DNA of 64,000 nucleotides from Candidatus Hydrogenedentota bacterium (lineage in GTDB: Bacteria; Hydrogenedentota; Hydrogenedentia; Hydrogenedentales; JAGMZX01), in contig JAKQEQ010000111.1 in assembly GCA_029556545.1 (NCBI GenBank), positions 1 to 64,000 of the forward strand. Direction: 5' to 3'. Numbering within the stretch: position 1 is the first letter of the stretch; every line of letters begins with the position of its first letter. Below are positions 25,751 through 33,768 of this stretch, in pieces. A model generated the notes under the pieces. It had not been told where the DNA came from, searched no databases, and saw only the letters and a program-made list of their open reading frames with translations. A program made the translations under genes and the position numbers.

Positions 25751-27910
25751 ATGACCCTCCTACGGATTCTTATGCAAGTGGCTTCGTTGTTCGTTGTGCC
25801 TGTCGCGGGGGCCGATGCGCCGGATGCGGACGCGGTACTTGCGTCGCTCGCGCGGCAGGAGGCGCGGCTGCCGGCATTGCGCGCCGCGCTGGACGCGGCG
25901 CGGTCCAAGGGACTGGATGTCGCTTATCCGCGGGCCGATCTCACGATCGGCGCGCTGTTTGTCGGCTACGGACGCGAGGACGTGGCGCAAGGCCGCGTGG
26001 AGCGCGCGGCGCAAGTGGCCGCCGAAGTCGAGGAATTGCTCGACCGCGCGGAACGTGAGATGGAACTGGACCGCAAGGCGCCGCGCCTGGGCCCGGGGCC
26101 GGTGCACATCCGCGACGGCAGTCTCTGGGCCGAATGCGACACGGCGGATGGCAAGGAATACCGGCCCGTGTTTCTGACGGGTTACGGTCATTTCGGCGAG
26201 GTGGTGGAAGCCCTGCCCCTCCTCGGCAAGATAGGCATCAACGTCATCCAGAACGAGATCGGACCCAACGGCGTGGTCTTCGAAGACCGTATTGACACGA
26301 GCGCGGTCGAGACCCGCATCCTTGCCGCGTTGGACCGCGCCGCGGAACACGGCGTGCGCATGGACCTGCTTGTGTCGCCCCATTACTTCCCCGCGTGGGC
26401 CTTCGAGCAGTGGCCGGAACTCCGGGTAGTGGATACGCCGGGCCCGCATCATTTCATAAAGAACAGCGTGGAAGCGCCCCAAGCACGGGATATTTACGAG
26501 CGGTTCCTGCGCGCGCTCATTCCGATGGTCAAGAAGCATCCGGCCCTGTTATCGGTCTGCCTGAGCAACGAGCCTATATACGAGGCGTCGGTAATCGATC
26601 CCTGGCGGGCGCCCATGTGGCGGGAATGGCTGCGCGCGCGGCATGGCGAGATCGCCGTCCTGAACAGCCGCTACGGAACCGAGTACGGTGATTTCGACGA
26701 AGTGACGCACCCCAAGTTTTCCCCTCGCGAGAATCCGGCGATGGTGTACGATGCGGTGCGCTTCAACCAAGGCGCTTTCGCCGGATTTCATCGCTGGATG
26801 GCGGACATCATTCATGAGATGGCGCCTGGACTGCCTTGCCACGCCAAGGTCATGCCGCTCGTCTGGGGCCGCTTCACCGTCTTCTGGGGCACGGACCCCT
26901 GGGACTTCGCGCAACTGAGCCAACTCAACGGCAATGATTGCTACTTTGATCCAAGGCCGCACGGAGACCGGTGGCAAAGCAACTGGCGAATCCAAAGCAT
27001 GTATTTCGACTTGCAGCGCTCGATGAAGCGCGTACCCATCGCCAATACGGAGAACCACATTATCCCTGACCGCCATCAGGACTACGTCAGTCCGGACCAT
27101 GTCTACACCGCCATCTGGCAGGGCGCGGCGCACGGCCAAGGCGTCAGCGTCACTTGGGCTTGGGGGCGCACGTATGACAAAACTCATGATTTCGAGGGGC
27201 TTATCCTCCATCGCGCCGCGTGTACCGCCGCCGTAAGCCGCGTGGCCCTCGACTTGATGCGCTTGTCCAGGGAGATGGCCGCTATCCAGAACGCCGTGCC
27301 GCGCGTGGCCATACTATGGTCGAACTCGGCCCAAGTGCATGACTCCCGGTTTGTGGGCGAACGGGACCGGGTGTACGAGGCCCTCGTGTTTTGCGGCGTG
27401 CCCATCGGTTTCATTACAGAGGAGCAAATCGCGAAGGGAGACCTTGAAGCGTACGATTGCCTGCTTGTGGCCGGAGCGCCCACCCTGCTGGCGGAGGCGG
27501 TCGCGCCCGTGCGGGCATTTCGAGAACGCGGCGGCAGACTCGTCTTCTGCGGACCGCGCAATTTCGTCAAGGACGAATATGGGCGCGCCGTGACGCCGCT
27601 TGAAGCGGATAGCCTCATCGGGGGCCGTCCCAGGGAAGAAAGACTCCGCGACCTTCTGCTGTCCGAGCTGGCGAAGGCCGGCATACAACCGCGCCACGAA
27701 TTGCGCACGCCGGAAGGCGCGCTGCCTTACGGGGTCGAGTGGCGTTCCGCCGCGCATGAGGGCCGCGATCTCATTAATGCTGTAAACCTGACTCGCGATC
27801 CGGTGATGGTGGCCCTCCCCGAGGGCGTCTGGCACGAGTTGATTCGTGACACATCCGTCAGCGGCGTGTTGGAACTGAGGCCTAATCAGCCCCGATTATT
27901 GAGACAATAG
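25751..27910 (+). CDS. Secreted GH-A clan glycosidase, beta-galactosidase (GH42)-like
   Basis: A 719-residue exported glycosidase. Start ATG 25751 follows AAGGGG; a signal peptide ends near GADA. After ~120 residues with helical, coiled-coil-like character comes a TIM barrel. Glu274 in LSNEPIYE is the expected acid/base and Glu434 in IANTENHI the expected nucleophile, a spacing usual in clan GH-A. The C-terminal part (DCLLVAGAPTLL, GGRLVFCGP) resembles the trimerisation domain of GH42 beta-galactosidases. Substrate unproven. The gene stands alone. Confidence 0.78.
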   Translation: MTLLRILMQVASLFVVPVAGADAPDADAVLASLARQEARLPALRAALDAARSKGLDVAYPRADLTIGALFVGYGREDVAQGRVERAAQVAAEVEELLDRAEREMELDRKAPRLGPGPVHIRDGSLWAECDTADGKEYRPVFLTGYGHFGEVVEALPLLGKIGINVIQNEIGPNGVVFEDRIDTSAVETRILAALDRAAEHGVRMDLLVSPHYFPAWAFEQWPELRVVDTPGPHHFIKNSVEAPQARDIYERFLRALIPMVKKHPALLSVCLSNEPIYEASVIDPWRAPMWREWLRARHGEIAVLNSRYGTEYGDFDEVTHPKFSPRENPAMVYDAVRFNQGAFAGFHRWMADIIHEMAPGLPCHAKVMPLVWGRFTVFWGTDPWDFAQLSQLNGNDCYFDPRPHGDRWQSNWRIQSMYFDLQRSMKRVPIANTENHIIPDRHQDYVSPDHVYTAIWQGAAHGQGVSVTWAWGRTYDKTHDFEGLILHRAACTAAVSRVALDLMRLSREMAAIQNAVPRVAILWSNSAQVHDSRFVGERDRVYEALVFCGVPIGFITEEQIAKGDLEAYDCLLVAGAPTLLAEAVAPVRAFRERGGRLVFCGPRNFVKDEYGRAVTPLEADSLIGGRPREERLRDLLLSELAKAGIQPRHELRTPEGALPYGVEWRSAAHEGRDLINAVNLTRDPVMVALPEGVWHELIRDTSVSGVLELRPNQPRLLRQ

Positions 27911-28041
27911 GCAAGTATAGGTGCACGGGACTTCCCCCGAGAACCGCGACGCCGCTTCCCTCCCATCGCGCGGACGCCTCGGCGCAATGCAACAAAGCGC
28001 CGTAAAAGGATGAAAACACATCAAACCTGAGGGAAACCGCA

Positions 28042-28530
28042 GTGCAATGGGAATCTCCGAACGAAGCCAATGACGGACTCTCCGTCGAGGAGAGTGCGTG
28101 GCGGGCTCGGTTCCTGGACGATGTGCGCGACTTGTTCGAGGAACGGGACGTCGAGGTCACTCCGTTCATCGCGCGGGCGCTCGAGGAAATTGTGGCGCTT
28201 TCGATCATCAGTGCCCGCCTTTTTGCGGCGCTGAAAATGCTGACGCCGCTTCACCCCGAGGACAAGTCGCTGAATCGCGATTTCTTTGCCTGTGCCGACA
28301 TGCTGATGAAGGCCCTCGAAAAAAGGAGAAAGGCCGTGAGTGAACTGGAAGAAACCTGCGCGAAGGCGGGCACGCCGACCAAGCTCGGTATCGCGGACAA
28401 GATGAAGCCGTTGGTGCGCCAGGGGAGCGGCGTGATCGAACTGGCGATCACGAAAACCGTCCCGAAGCCGCCCAAGAAGGCGTCCCGCAAACCGAAGTTG
28501 ACATCGGGAGAGGCCGGCACGTTAAGCTGA
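28042..28530 (+). CDS. Helical protein, candidate small-terminase-like partner
   Basis: A 162-residue, highly charged, mostly helical protein I do not recognise. It starts at GTG 28042, 8 nt after GAGGG. Residues 20-115 read as amphipathic helices (LFEERDVEVTPFIARALEEI, KALEKRRKAVSELEET); the tail is Lys/Pro-rich. It is 4 nt upstream of a 3D-domain lipoprotein and 640 nt upstream of a terminase large subunit. Position, size and character suit a terminase small subunit, but that is a guess from context. Confidence 0.5.
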   Translation: MQWESPNEANDGLSVEESAWRARFLDDVRDLFEERDVEVTPFIARALEEIVALSIISARLFAALKMLTPLHPEDKSLNRDFFACADMLMKALEKRRKAVSELEETCAKAGTPTKLGIADKMKPLVRQGSGVIELAITKTVPKPPKKASRKPKLTSGEAGTLS

Positions 28531-28534
28531 GGCC

Positions 28535-28984
28535 ATGCGACGCGCCTTGACGGTCTCCATGCTCCTCATCGCGACGCTCGTGTTCGCGGGCTGCGCCACG
28601 ACGCGCATCACGCCGCCGCGCGGGACGCGCGCGGTCGAGCGCACTTTGCTCACAACCGGCTACTGCAGTTGCAAGAAGTGCTGTAACTGGAAGCGCAACT
28701 GGCGCCTCAAGCGAGTCGTCGCCAAGGGACCCAGCAAGGGCAAGCCCAAGAAGGTGGGCGTCACCGCGAGCGGCACGAAGGCGCGCCCCGGCACCATCGC
28801 GGCGGACACCTCGGTCTACCCCTTCGGTACCGTCATGTACATTCCCGGCTACGGGTATGGCCGCGTCGAGGACCGCGGCGGCGCGATCAAGGGCGAGCAC
28901 ATCGATCTCTTCTTCAAGAAGCACAAACAAGCCCTCGCCTGGGGCCGGCAGGAAAAGCGCGTGAAGGTATGGACGCCGCGCTAG
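28535..28984 (+). CDS. 3D-domain lipoprotein (MltA-like wall hydrolase domain)
   Basis: A 149-residue lipoprotein: signal with lipobox FAGC (Cys20), then a 3D domain. The three Asp that name the domain are Asp91 (AADTSVYPFG), Asp113 (VEDRGGAIKG) and Asp124 (HIDLFF). A Cys-rich start, GYCSCKKCCNWK, is typical of this branch. 3D domains occur in lytic transglycosylases and spore or phage wall enzymes acting on peptidoglycan. It begins 4 nt after the helical protein, in the line leading to the terminase gene. Confidence 0.85.
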   Translation: MRRALTVSMLLIATLVFAGCATTRITPPRGTRAVERTLLTTGYCSCKKCCNWKRNWRLKRVVAKGPSKGKPKKVGVTASGTKARPGTIAADTSVYPFGTVMYIPGYGYGRVEDRGGAIKGEHIDLFFKKHKQALAWGRQEKRVKVWTPR

Positions 28985-29019
28985 CCCCCTCTCCCTGAGG
29001 AAGAGGGCTGGGGCAGGGG
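28984..29019 (-). repeat. CCCTCTCCC-type palindromic repeat
   Basis: CCCCTCTCCCT/AGAGGG with a CTGGGGCAGGGGG flank, in reverse orientation to the two copies at 41660-41692 and 41764-41797. It overlaps the stop of the 3D-domain gene and may act as its terminator. Confidence 0.65.
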
Positions 29020-29053
29020 GTCACCGAATGTGGGGCGGGACGCCCCACCTCCC

Positions 29054-29089
29054 ACTCGTGCTCGTGCTCGTAACTCGTAATCGTAATCG
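29054..29089 (-). repeat. Hexamer array, CGANNN family
   Basis: On the minus strand this reads CGATTA CGATTA CGAGTT followed by ACGAGC units, the same family as 179-250. It sits between the 3D-domain gene and the terminase gene. Confidence 0.75.
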
Positions 29090-29101
29090 CATCGCTCTTC
29101 G

Positions 29102-29128
29102 TATGGACGATATGGACGGTATGGACGC
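29102..29128 (+). repeat. Three-unit 9-mer array (TATGGACGR)
   Basis: TATGGACGA TATGGACGG TATGGACGC, identical in unit to the start of the array at 17201. It lies 41 nt upstream of the terminase start. Confidence 0.8.
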
Positions 29129-29169
29129 CCCCCCGTCCTCTGATCAATTCAACCCTGCCGGAGACCCCC

Positions 29170-30639
29170 ATGCCGCTTCCCTGGAGCATTCCGCGCGCGC
29201 GGCGCGAACTGCGTCGGCGCGGACTCGCCGACGACGCCATCGACGCCTGGATCGCGCTGCACACGCGCGAGCGGTTCGCGGGCGACTACTTTCGTCGCGC
29301 GGACGGCGCGCCGTGGCGGGTGCGCGACTACCAGCGCGCGTCGATCGAGTCGTGGGCACGACGCAAAGTTCACTGCGACGGGCGCGACGTGGGCAAGACG
29401 ACGGAGATCGAAGTTGTCGCTTGCTGGGCGATGGTTGCGCTGCCGGACACGGAGATGCTGATCGCGACCCAGTGCGAGAACCACCTGTTTCCCTTGATGC
29501 ACCGGCTTCAGCGGCGGTTCAAGGCGACGCCCGAATTCGCGCCGTCGCTTGTCGAGATGAAGCAGTCGCCGTCGTGGTTCTTCCGATTCTCGAACGGGTT
29601 CCTGCTGTGGGGGCGCATCGCGGGGCCGCGCGGCATGAACTTCCAGGGATTGCACGTGGACTGGCAAATCGTGGACGAGGCGCAGGAGATGACGGAGACG
29701 GCCTGGGGCGAGTTGTACCAGGCGCTCAACGGGGACGGGCGGCGCTGGGTCTACGGCGTGCCGAACGGCCTGCGCAACACGTTCCATCGCATGACCCGGA
29801 TCCACGACGCCGAGCAGTATAACTGGCCGAGTTCGTTGAATCCCGAGTTCACGCCCGAAAAGGAAGCCGAACTGGCCGCGCTCTACGGTGGCCGCGCGTC
29901 ACCGGGCTATGTCCATCGCGTGTTGGGCCGCCACGGCGAGCCGGCGCACGCGGTATTCGCGCTCGATGATTACCTGGCATGCATCCGCGACGATTTTGAT
30001 TTCGTGGACGCCGTGGCGCACGAGGGAGACGATTTCGCGCCGCCCGCCGACGTTCCCGACGGGGAGTATTACCTCGGCTGCGACCTCGGTTTCGCGCGGG
30101 ACCCGTCGGAAATTGTCGTATACCGCAATGCGCCGCCGCATCTGATGAACGTGCTGCGACTGCGGCTCGACGGAGTCAACTACGCGAAGCAACAGGCGGT
30201 GATCGAGGCGCTCGACCGCGCCTATCGGTTCCGGCTTATCGGGATCGACGCCGGGAACAGCGGGCGCGCCGTGGCGCATCAACTCATGGCGCGCGACGAA
30301 TCGTGGTGCGCCCGCGTGCGCGCCTTCGAGTTCGGGGGAGCGACAGACGCGGGCGTGCTGCCCGACGGCAGCCGCGCGCGCAGGCGGGTCAAGGAACTCA
30401 TGACGGAATTGATCCAGCGCCGGATGGCGGAGCGAACCGTCGTGTTCCCGCCCATCGCGGATCGCGAGCAGCAATACGCGGCCCACACGTATTACGTCGG
30501 CCCGGATGGGCGCGTGGTGTACGAGAAGGGAAATGATCACCTCATCGACGCGGACCGTTGCGCGGCGCTGTGCCACTACCTGGATACGCAGGAAGACGAA
30601 GCGCCCTCCTCGTTGGGCATCGGGCTGGGGGTCTTCTGA
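29170..30639 (+). CDS. Terminase large subunit-like ATPase/nuclease
   Basis: A 489-residue DNA-packaging motor protein. The ATPase domain has the variant Walker A typical of terminases, GRDVGKT (71-77), and Walker B QIVDEAQEM with Asp169/Glu170. The RNase H-like nuclease domain has Asp305 (GCDLGFARD), Asp360 (GIDAGNSG) and Asp457/460/462 (NDHLIDADR). All key residues of both activities are intact, so the gene is not decaying. No portal, capsid, protease or tail gene follows; the next gene is a convergent lipoprotein. It may be a prophage remnant, part of a satellite, or a co-opted motor. Confidence 0.88.
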   Translation: MPLPWSIPRARRELRRRGLADDAIDAWIALHTRERFAGDYFRRADGAPWRVRDYQRASIESWARRKVHCDGRDVGKTTEIEVVACWAMVALPDTEMLIATQCENHLFPLMHRLQRRFKATPEFAPSLVEMKQSPSWFFRFSNGFLLWGRIAGPRGMNFQGLHVDWQIVDEAQEMTETAWGELYQALNGDGRRWVYGVPNGLRNTFHRMTRIHDAEQYNWPSSLNPEFTPEKEAELAALYGGRASPGYVHRVLGRHGEPAHAVFALDDYLACIRDDFDFVDAVAHEGDDFAPPADVPDGEYYLGCDLGFARDPSEIVVYRNAPPHLMNVLRLRLDGVNYAKQQAVIEALDRAYRFRLIGIDAGNSGRAVAHQLMARDESWCARVRAFEFGGATDAGVLPDGSRARRRVKELMTELIQRRMAERTVVFPPIADREQQYAAHTYYVGPDGRVVYEKGNDHLIDADRCAALCHYLDTQEDEAPSSLGIGLGVF

Positions 30640-30654
30640 ACCCGCGCGGGCGCG

Positions 30655-31980
30655 TTACTCGATGGGCGCGTCGATGGTGCGGAAGTCGTAACTCTCGTTG
30701 AACAGCGTCACCTCGACGTCCGCCATCCAGTAACTTTCGAGATTGATGCCCTCGCCGCGATGGAGCACGTAGGGACTGTCCGAGAAGACGTAATACAGGT
30801 TGTAGTTGGCGCGGTCCACCCGGACGCTCTGCGAGCCGCCGGCGGGGATCGTGATGTCCTTGCCTCCCTCGCCCGCGCGCAGCCCGACCTTCACGGAAGC
30901 GTCCGACGGGTTGTGGATGCGGATTTCATAAGCGCCGCGCCGCAGCGACCAGCGGTAGGCGGGCAGTTTCGCCTTCGGGCGGTAAGCGCCGGTGGGCGCG
31001 GCGGGGTCGCGCTGGGCGGCCTCGCGCGCGCGACGCTGCGCCCCGGCCACACGCACACGCTGCGGCGGCCGGGTACGGGGCCGTTGGGCGTATTCGACAG
31101 GCTCGGCCGGCTCCGTGACCTGCGGCGGCGGCTCCTCGTGAATCTCCTCGGCAACCGGCCACTCCCCTTCCGTGATTTCGGCTTCGGCGGTGGGCTCCGT
31201 CGCGGTCTCGCCGGACGGGGGCGCGGGCTCAGGTTTCGCCTGCGGCGGTTCCGGTTCCTTCTTATCGAGCGCGGCCACGTAAAAACCGGTCTTGTGCGTC
31301 AGTTTGCCGTTCTCGAATTTGGCGGTGAAGTTCGACCCCGAGGCATCGACCCAGCGGTAGATGGCGACGTTCTCGTGGCCCTCCGCGATTCGTTTTCCCG
31401 CGAGTTGAAGGACCTCATCGATTTCCGCTACTGACATGCCCGACGTAATCGCTTCGTACAGCGGCTGCGTGATCTTCAGCGCGGTTTCCTTGGCGGGTCC
31501 CTTCTCCGTCCAACCTTCCGGAGTGTAAATGGACTTGCGTGCCAGCAGGCCGTTCTCGAACTTCGCCACGACGCTCCGCCCGTCGGCGTCCGTCCAGCGC
31601 AGGATGGCGCTCGCCACATCGTCTGTCGCGACGGTCTGCCCCGGCCCGCCCAGGACCTGCGCCACTTCGGTAAGCGACATGCCCACGCCGATGGACGCAA
31701 TCTGGTCTCCGGAAATGCGCGTGATCGGCTCGGGCTTCGGCGGGGTTTCCGGCTCGGGCTTCGGGGCCGGCGGCGGAGCAGGAGGCGCCGTCTCCACGGG
31801 CTCTTCCTCCGGGGCTTCCGGTTCGGCGGGCGCGGGCGCTTCCGTCGGTTCGACGACTTCCTCGTCCACCGGCGGCGGCGGGGCGGGCGGCGCCTGTGGC
31901 GGCGCGGGCGACCAGCACCCCGCCCAGATAAGCGCCAGACCGAGGCAAAGCATTCGCGCGCACGCGCCGAGGCTTCGCAT
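30655..31980 (-). CDS. Proline-rich lipoprotein with two BLIP/SmpA-like repeats
   Basis: A 441-residue lipoprotein (lipobox IWAGC, Cys22). A Pro/Glu-rich spacer leads to two related domains: IGVGMSLTEVAQVLGGPG...RWTDADGRS...KFENGLL and ITSGMSVAEIDEVLQLAG...YRWVDASGS...KFENGKL. These resemble the BLIP/SmpA-BamE (DUF3862-like) fold. A second Pro/Glu/Arg-rich spacer and a C-terminal beta-rich domain follow. AGGAGG lies 9 nt before the ATG. Probably periplasmic and protein-binding; actual function unknown. It converges on the terminase gene. Confidence 0.7.
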   Translation of the reverse strand: MRSLGACARMLCLGLALIWAGCWSPAPPQAPPAPPPPVDEEVVEPTEAPAPAEPEAPEEEPVETAPPAPPPAPKPEPETPPKPEPITRISGDQIASIGVGMSLTEVAQVLGGPGQTVATDDVASAILRWTDADGRSVVAKFENGLLARKSIYTPEGWTEKGPAKETALKITQPLYEAITSGMSVAEIDEVLQLAGKRIAEGHENVAIYRWVDASGSNFTAKFENGKLTHKTGFYVAALDKKEPEPPQAKPEPAPPSGETATEPTAEAEITEGEWPVAEEIHEEPPPQVTEPAEPVEYAQRPRTRPPQRVRVAGAQRRAREAAQRDPAAPTGAYRPKAKLPAYRWSLRRGAYEIRIHNPSDASVKVGLRAGEGGKDITIPAGGSQSVRVDRANYNLYYVFSDSPYVLHRGEGINLESYWMADVEVTLFNESYDFRTIDAPIE

Positions 31981-32043
31981 CCTGAAAAACCTCCTCAGCC
32001 GACAAGCCCGCGCGGGAACGTCCGTGTCTGATCGATCAAACCC

Positions 32044-32079
32044 ATCGGACCGATCCGACCGATCGGACCGATCCGACTT
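32044..32079. repeat. Four-unit 9-mer array (ATCSGACCG)
   Basis: ATCGGACCG ATCCGACCG ATCGGACCG ATCCGACTT, in the 182-nt gap between the lipoprotein start and the HD gene end. Same unit length as the TATGGACGR arrays, different sequence. Confidence 0.8.
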
Positions 32080-32162
32080 GGCATGCCCGCGCGCACACGG
32101 CAGCCATGTGCCCCTAGTATCCTACGCCGTCTCCCGATTTGCAACCGCACACGGTTTTCCCC

Positions 32163-32741
32163 CTACGCGTCGGCGTCGCGCGCCACGCGCAGCAAGTCGT
32201 CCACGGCGCGTTCGAGCTCATCGAGGATCGGATGGCGCCACTGCTCGCCGAGCGCTCGCAGGACTTCTCCGTAATACCAAAGTGTTCCCTCGTGTCCGCC
32301 CTTGAAATGTTCCCAGACCGCCGGCCCGATACGGCGCAAGTCGGCGGCAAGGGACCGCGCGTTGTGCAGCTTGTCCGCAGCGGAGATCAACCTGACATCG
32401 GGCGGCGCCTCCCGCAGATGAGCAAGGTATCGCTCCTTGCGCGGACGCCACGGCGGCTTCGGGTCCTCGGCGCTGTCGCTACACGCCCAGACATAGTCGG
32501 CGACGCGGTCGCCGAACTCGGCCCGCAGCCGCTCAAACGTCGCGCGTCCGCCCGCGTCCTCGACGGCGTCATGCAAGAGCGCGGCGATGAACTGATCCTC
32601 GTCGCCCCCGTATTCACCGACAAGCGCCGCCACCGAAAGCAAATGTGTCATATACGGCGCACCGCTCATCTTGCGCCGTTGATGCCGATGGAGTTCGAAC
32701 ATGCGCTCGAACGCAAGCAAGACCCGATCCGAATATTCCAT
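32163..32741 (-). CDS. HD-domain hydrolase, small (p)ppGpp hydrolase-like
   Basis: A 192-residue HD-superfamily phosphohydrolase. The metal ligands are His33 (YMTHLLSVA), His57-Asp58 (ALLHDAVED) and Asp123 (SAADKLHNAR). The ADKLHN motif and overall length match stand-alone SpoT-type hydrolases of guanosine polyphosphates and relatives. No synthetase domain is attached. It begins 3 nt after the GDPD gene, whose last codons supply its GGGAG site, so the pair is coupled. Substrate assignment is from family resemblance. Confidence 0.85.
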   Translation of the reverse strand: MEYSDRVLLAFERMFELHRHQRRKMSGAPYMTHLLSVAALVGEYGGDEDQFIAALLHDAVEDAGGRATFERLRAEFGDRVADYVWACSDSAEDPKPPWRPRKERYLAHLREAPPDVRLISAADKLHNARSLAADLRRIGPAVWEHFKGGHEGTLWYYGEVLRALGEQWRHPILDELERAVDDLLRVARDADA

Positions 32742-32744
32742 GAA

Positions 32745-33557
32745 TTACTCCCGCGCGCGCTTTTCAAGAAACGCAATCAACTCCGCCGGATGGTCCGTCT
32801 GGATGCCGTCCGCGCCCCACGCGAGCGCCTGTTCCCAACAGGAGGGATCGCTCTCGTCGACGATCACGATGGCGCCCGCCGCGTGGCACGTCTCGACGAA
32901 GGTCTTCGAGAAGCCCCGCCAGACCGCCGCGACCACGCGCGGCTTGTGCCGTTCGAGCACCATCGGCAGCAGGGCCTCGACGCCCGGGTCCGGCATGGGG
33001 ATGCACTCGGGACACAACGCCACGACCTGCGACAGTTGCGCGGCCCCGGCGTACCACAGCACGTGTCGTTCCATGTCGTACTTGCGGATAAGCGCGAGTG
33101 CCTGCGCGGCGTCCGCGTGCTTCATGTCGAGGTAGATGCCGATCTTGCCCTTGCAGAGCGCCAGGATTTCCTCGAAGGTCGGGATGCGTTCGCCCGCGTA
33201 CTCGGGGCCGAAGCGCGCGCCGAGATCAAGGGCGCGCAACGCCTCGAGCGTCATGTCCGCCACGCGCCCCCGCACGTCGTCCACGTAGGCGTCCACCGTG
33301 TCGTTGTGGATGCTGACGAGTTCGCCGTCCTTCGTCGTCCGCAGGTCGATCTCGACAAAGTCCGCGCCTAGTTCGATGGCGCGCCGGTACGCCGCCAGCG
33401 TGTTCTCGGGGATACCGTCGTGCGCGCCGCGATGCGCCACCACGTACACGCCGCCATGCTTCGGCGGCGGCAGCGGGGCGACTTCAGCCCCTGTGATTGT
33501 GGGCGACGCCAGCAATAGCAGCGCACACGCACGAAGACCCGTTCTCGATATCTTCAT
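32745..33557 (-). CDS. Secreted glycerophosphodiester phosphodiesterase
   Basis: A 270-residue GDPD enzyme releasing glycerol-3-phosphate from glycerophosphodiesters. ATG 33557 behind GGAG gives a signal peptide ending near ITGAE. The TIM-barrel motifs are complete: His42-Arg43 (VAHRGAHDGIPENT), Glu69/Asp71 (VEIDLRTTKDG) and His84 (SIHND). Later YLDMKH and ADGIQTDHPAEL complete the family pattern. Likely periplasmic phospholipid-headgroup scavenging. It is divergent from the rhamnosidase and coupled to the HD gene. Confidence 0.93.
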   Translation of the reverse strand: MKISRTGLRACALLLLASPTITGAEVAPLPPPKHGGVYVVAHRGAHDGIPENTLAAYRRAIELGADFVEIDLRTTKDGELVSIHNDTVDAYVDDVRGRVADMTLEALRALDLGARFGPEYAGERIPTFEEILALCKGKIGIYLDMKHADAAQALALIRKYDMERHVLWYAGAAQLSQVVALCPECIPMPDPGVEALLPMVLERHKPRVVAAVWRGFSKTFVETCHAAGAIVIVDESDPSCWEQALAWGADGIQTDHPAELIAFLEKRARE

Positions 33558-33709
33558 CAGAACCAACTCCTTCTTCCGGGATTCTGTCGATGCGGCATCC
33601 GGGAAATCAAGGGAAACGGAAGCACCAATGGCCAAGACAAGAAGCGCGCCGCATTTTCTCGAAAAGCACATGAAATTTCGGTATGCTGCTTGCCAGACGG
33701 ATTCAGGCG

Positions 33710-33737
33710 GCAGGGGCAAGGAATGCCTCGCCCCTGC
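33710..33737 (+). promoter_or_regulatory. Leader hairpin before the rhamnosidase gene
   Basis: A perfect 8-bp inverted repeat, GCAGGGGC/GCCCCTGC, with a 12-nt loop ends 31 nt before the rhamnosidase start. It may influence translation or mRNA stability. Confidence 0.4.
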
Positions 33738-33768
33738 ACAGCAAAAGAACTTTGTCGGAGGGAGACTC

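Noticed and set aside
28042-30639. Intact prophage
   Set aside because: No integrase, portal, capsid, tail or attachment-site repeats were found around the terminase; only a cassette can be supported.
33298-33768. Long in-frame extension upstream of the rhamnosidase
   Set aside because: It runs antisense through the GDPD gene; the signal peptide and GGAGGGAG place the start at 33769.
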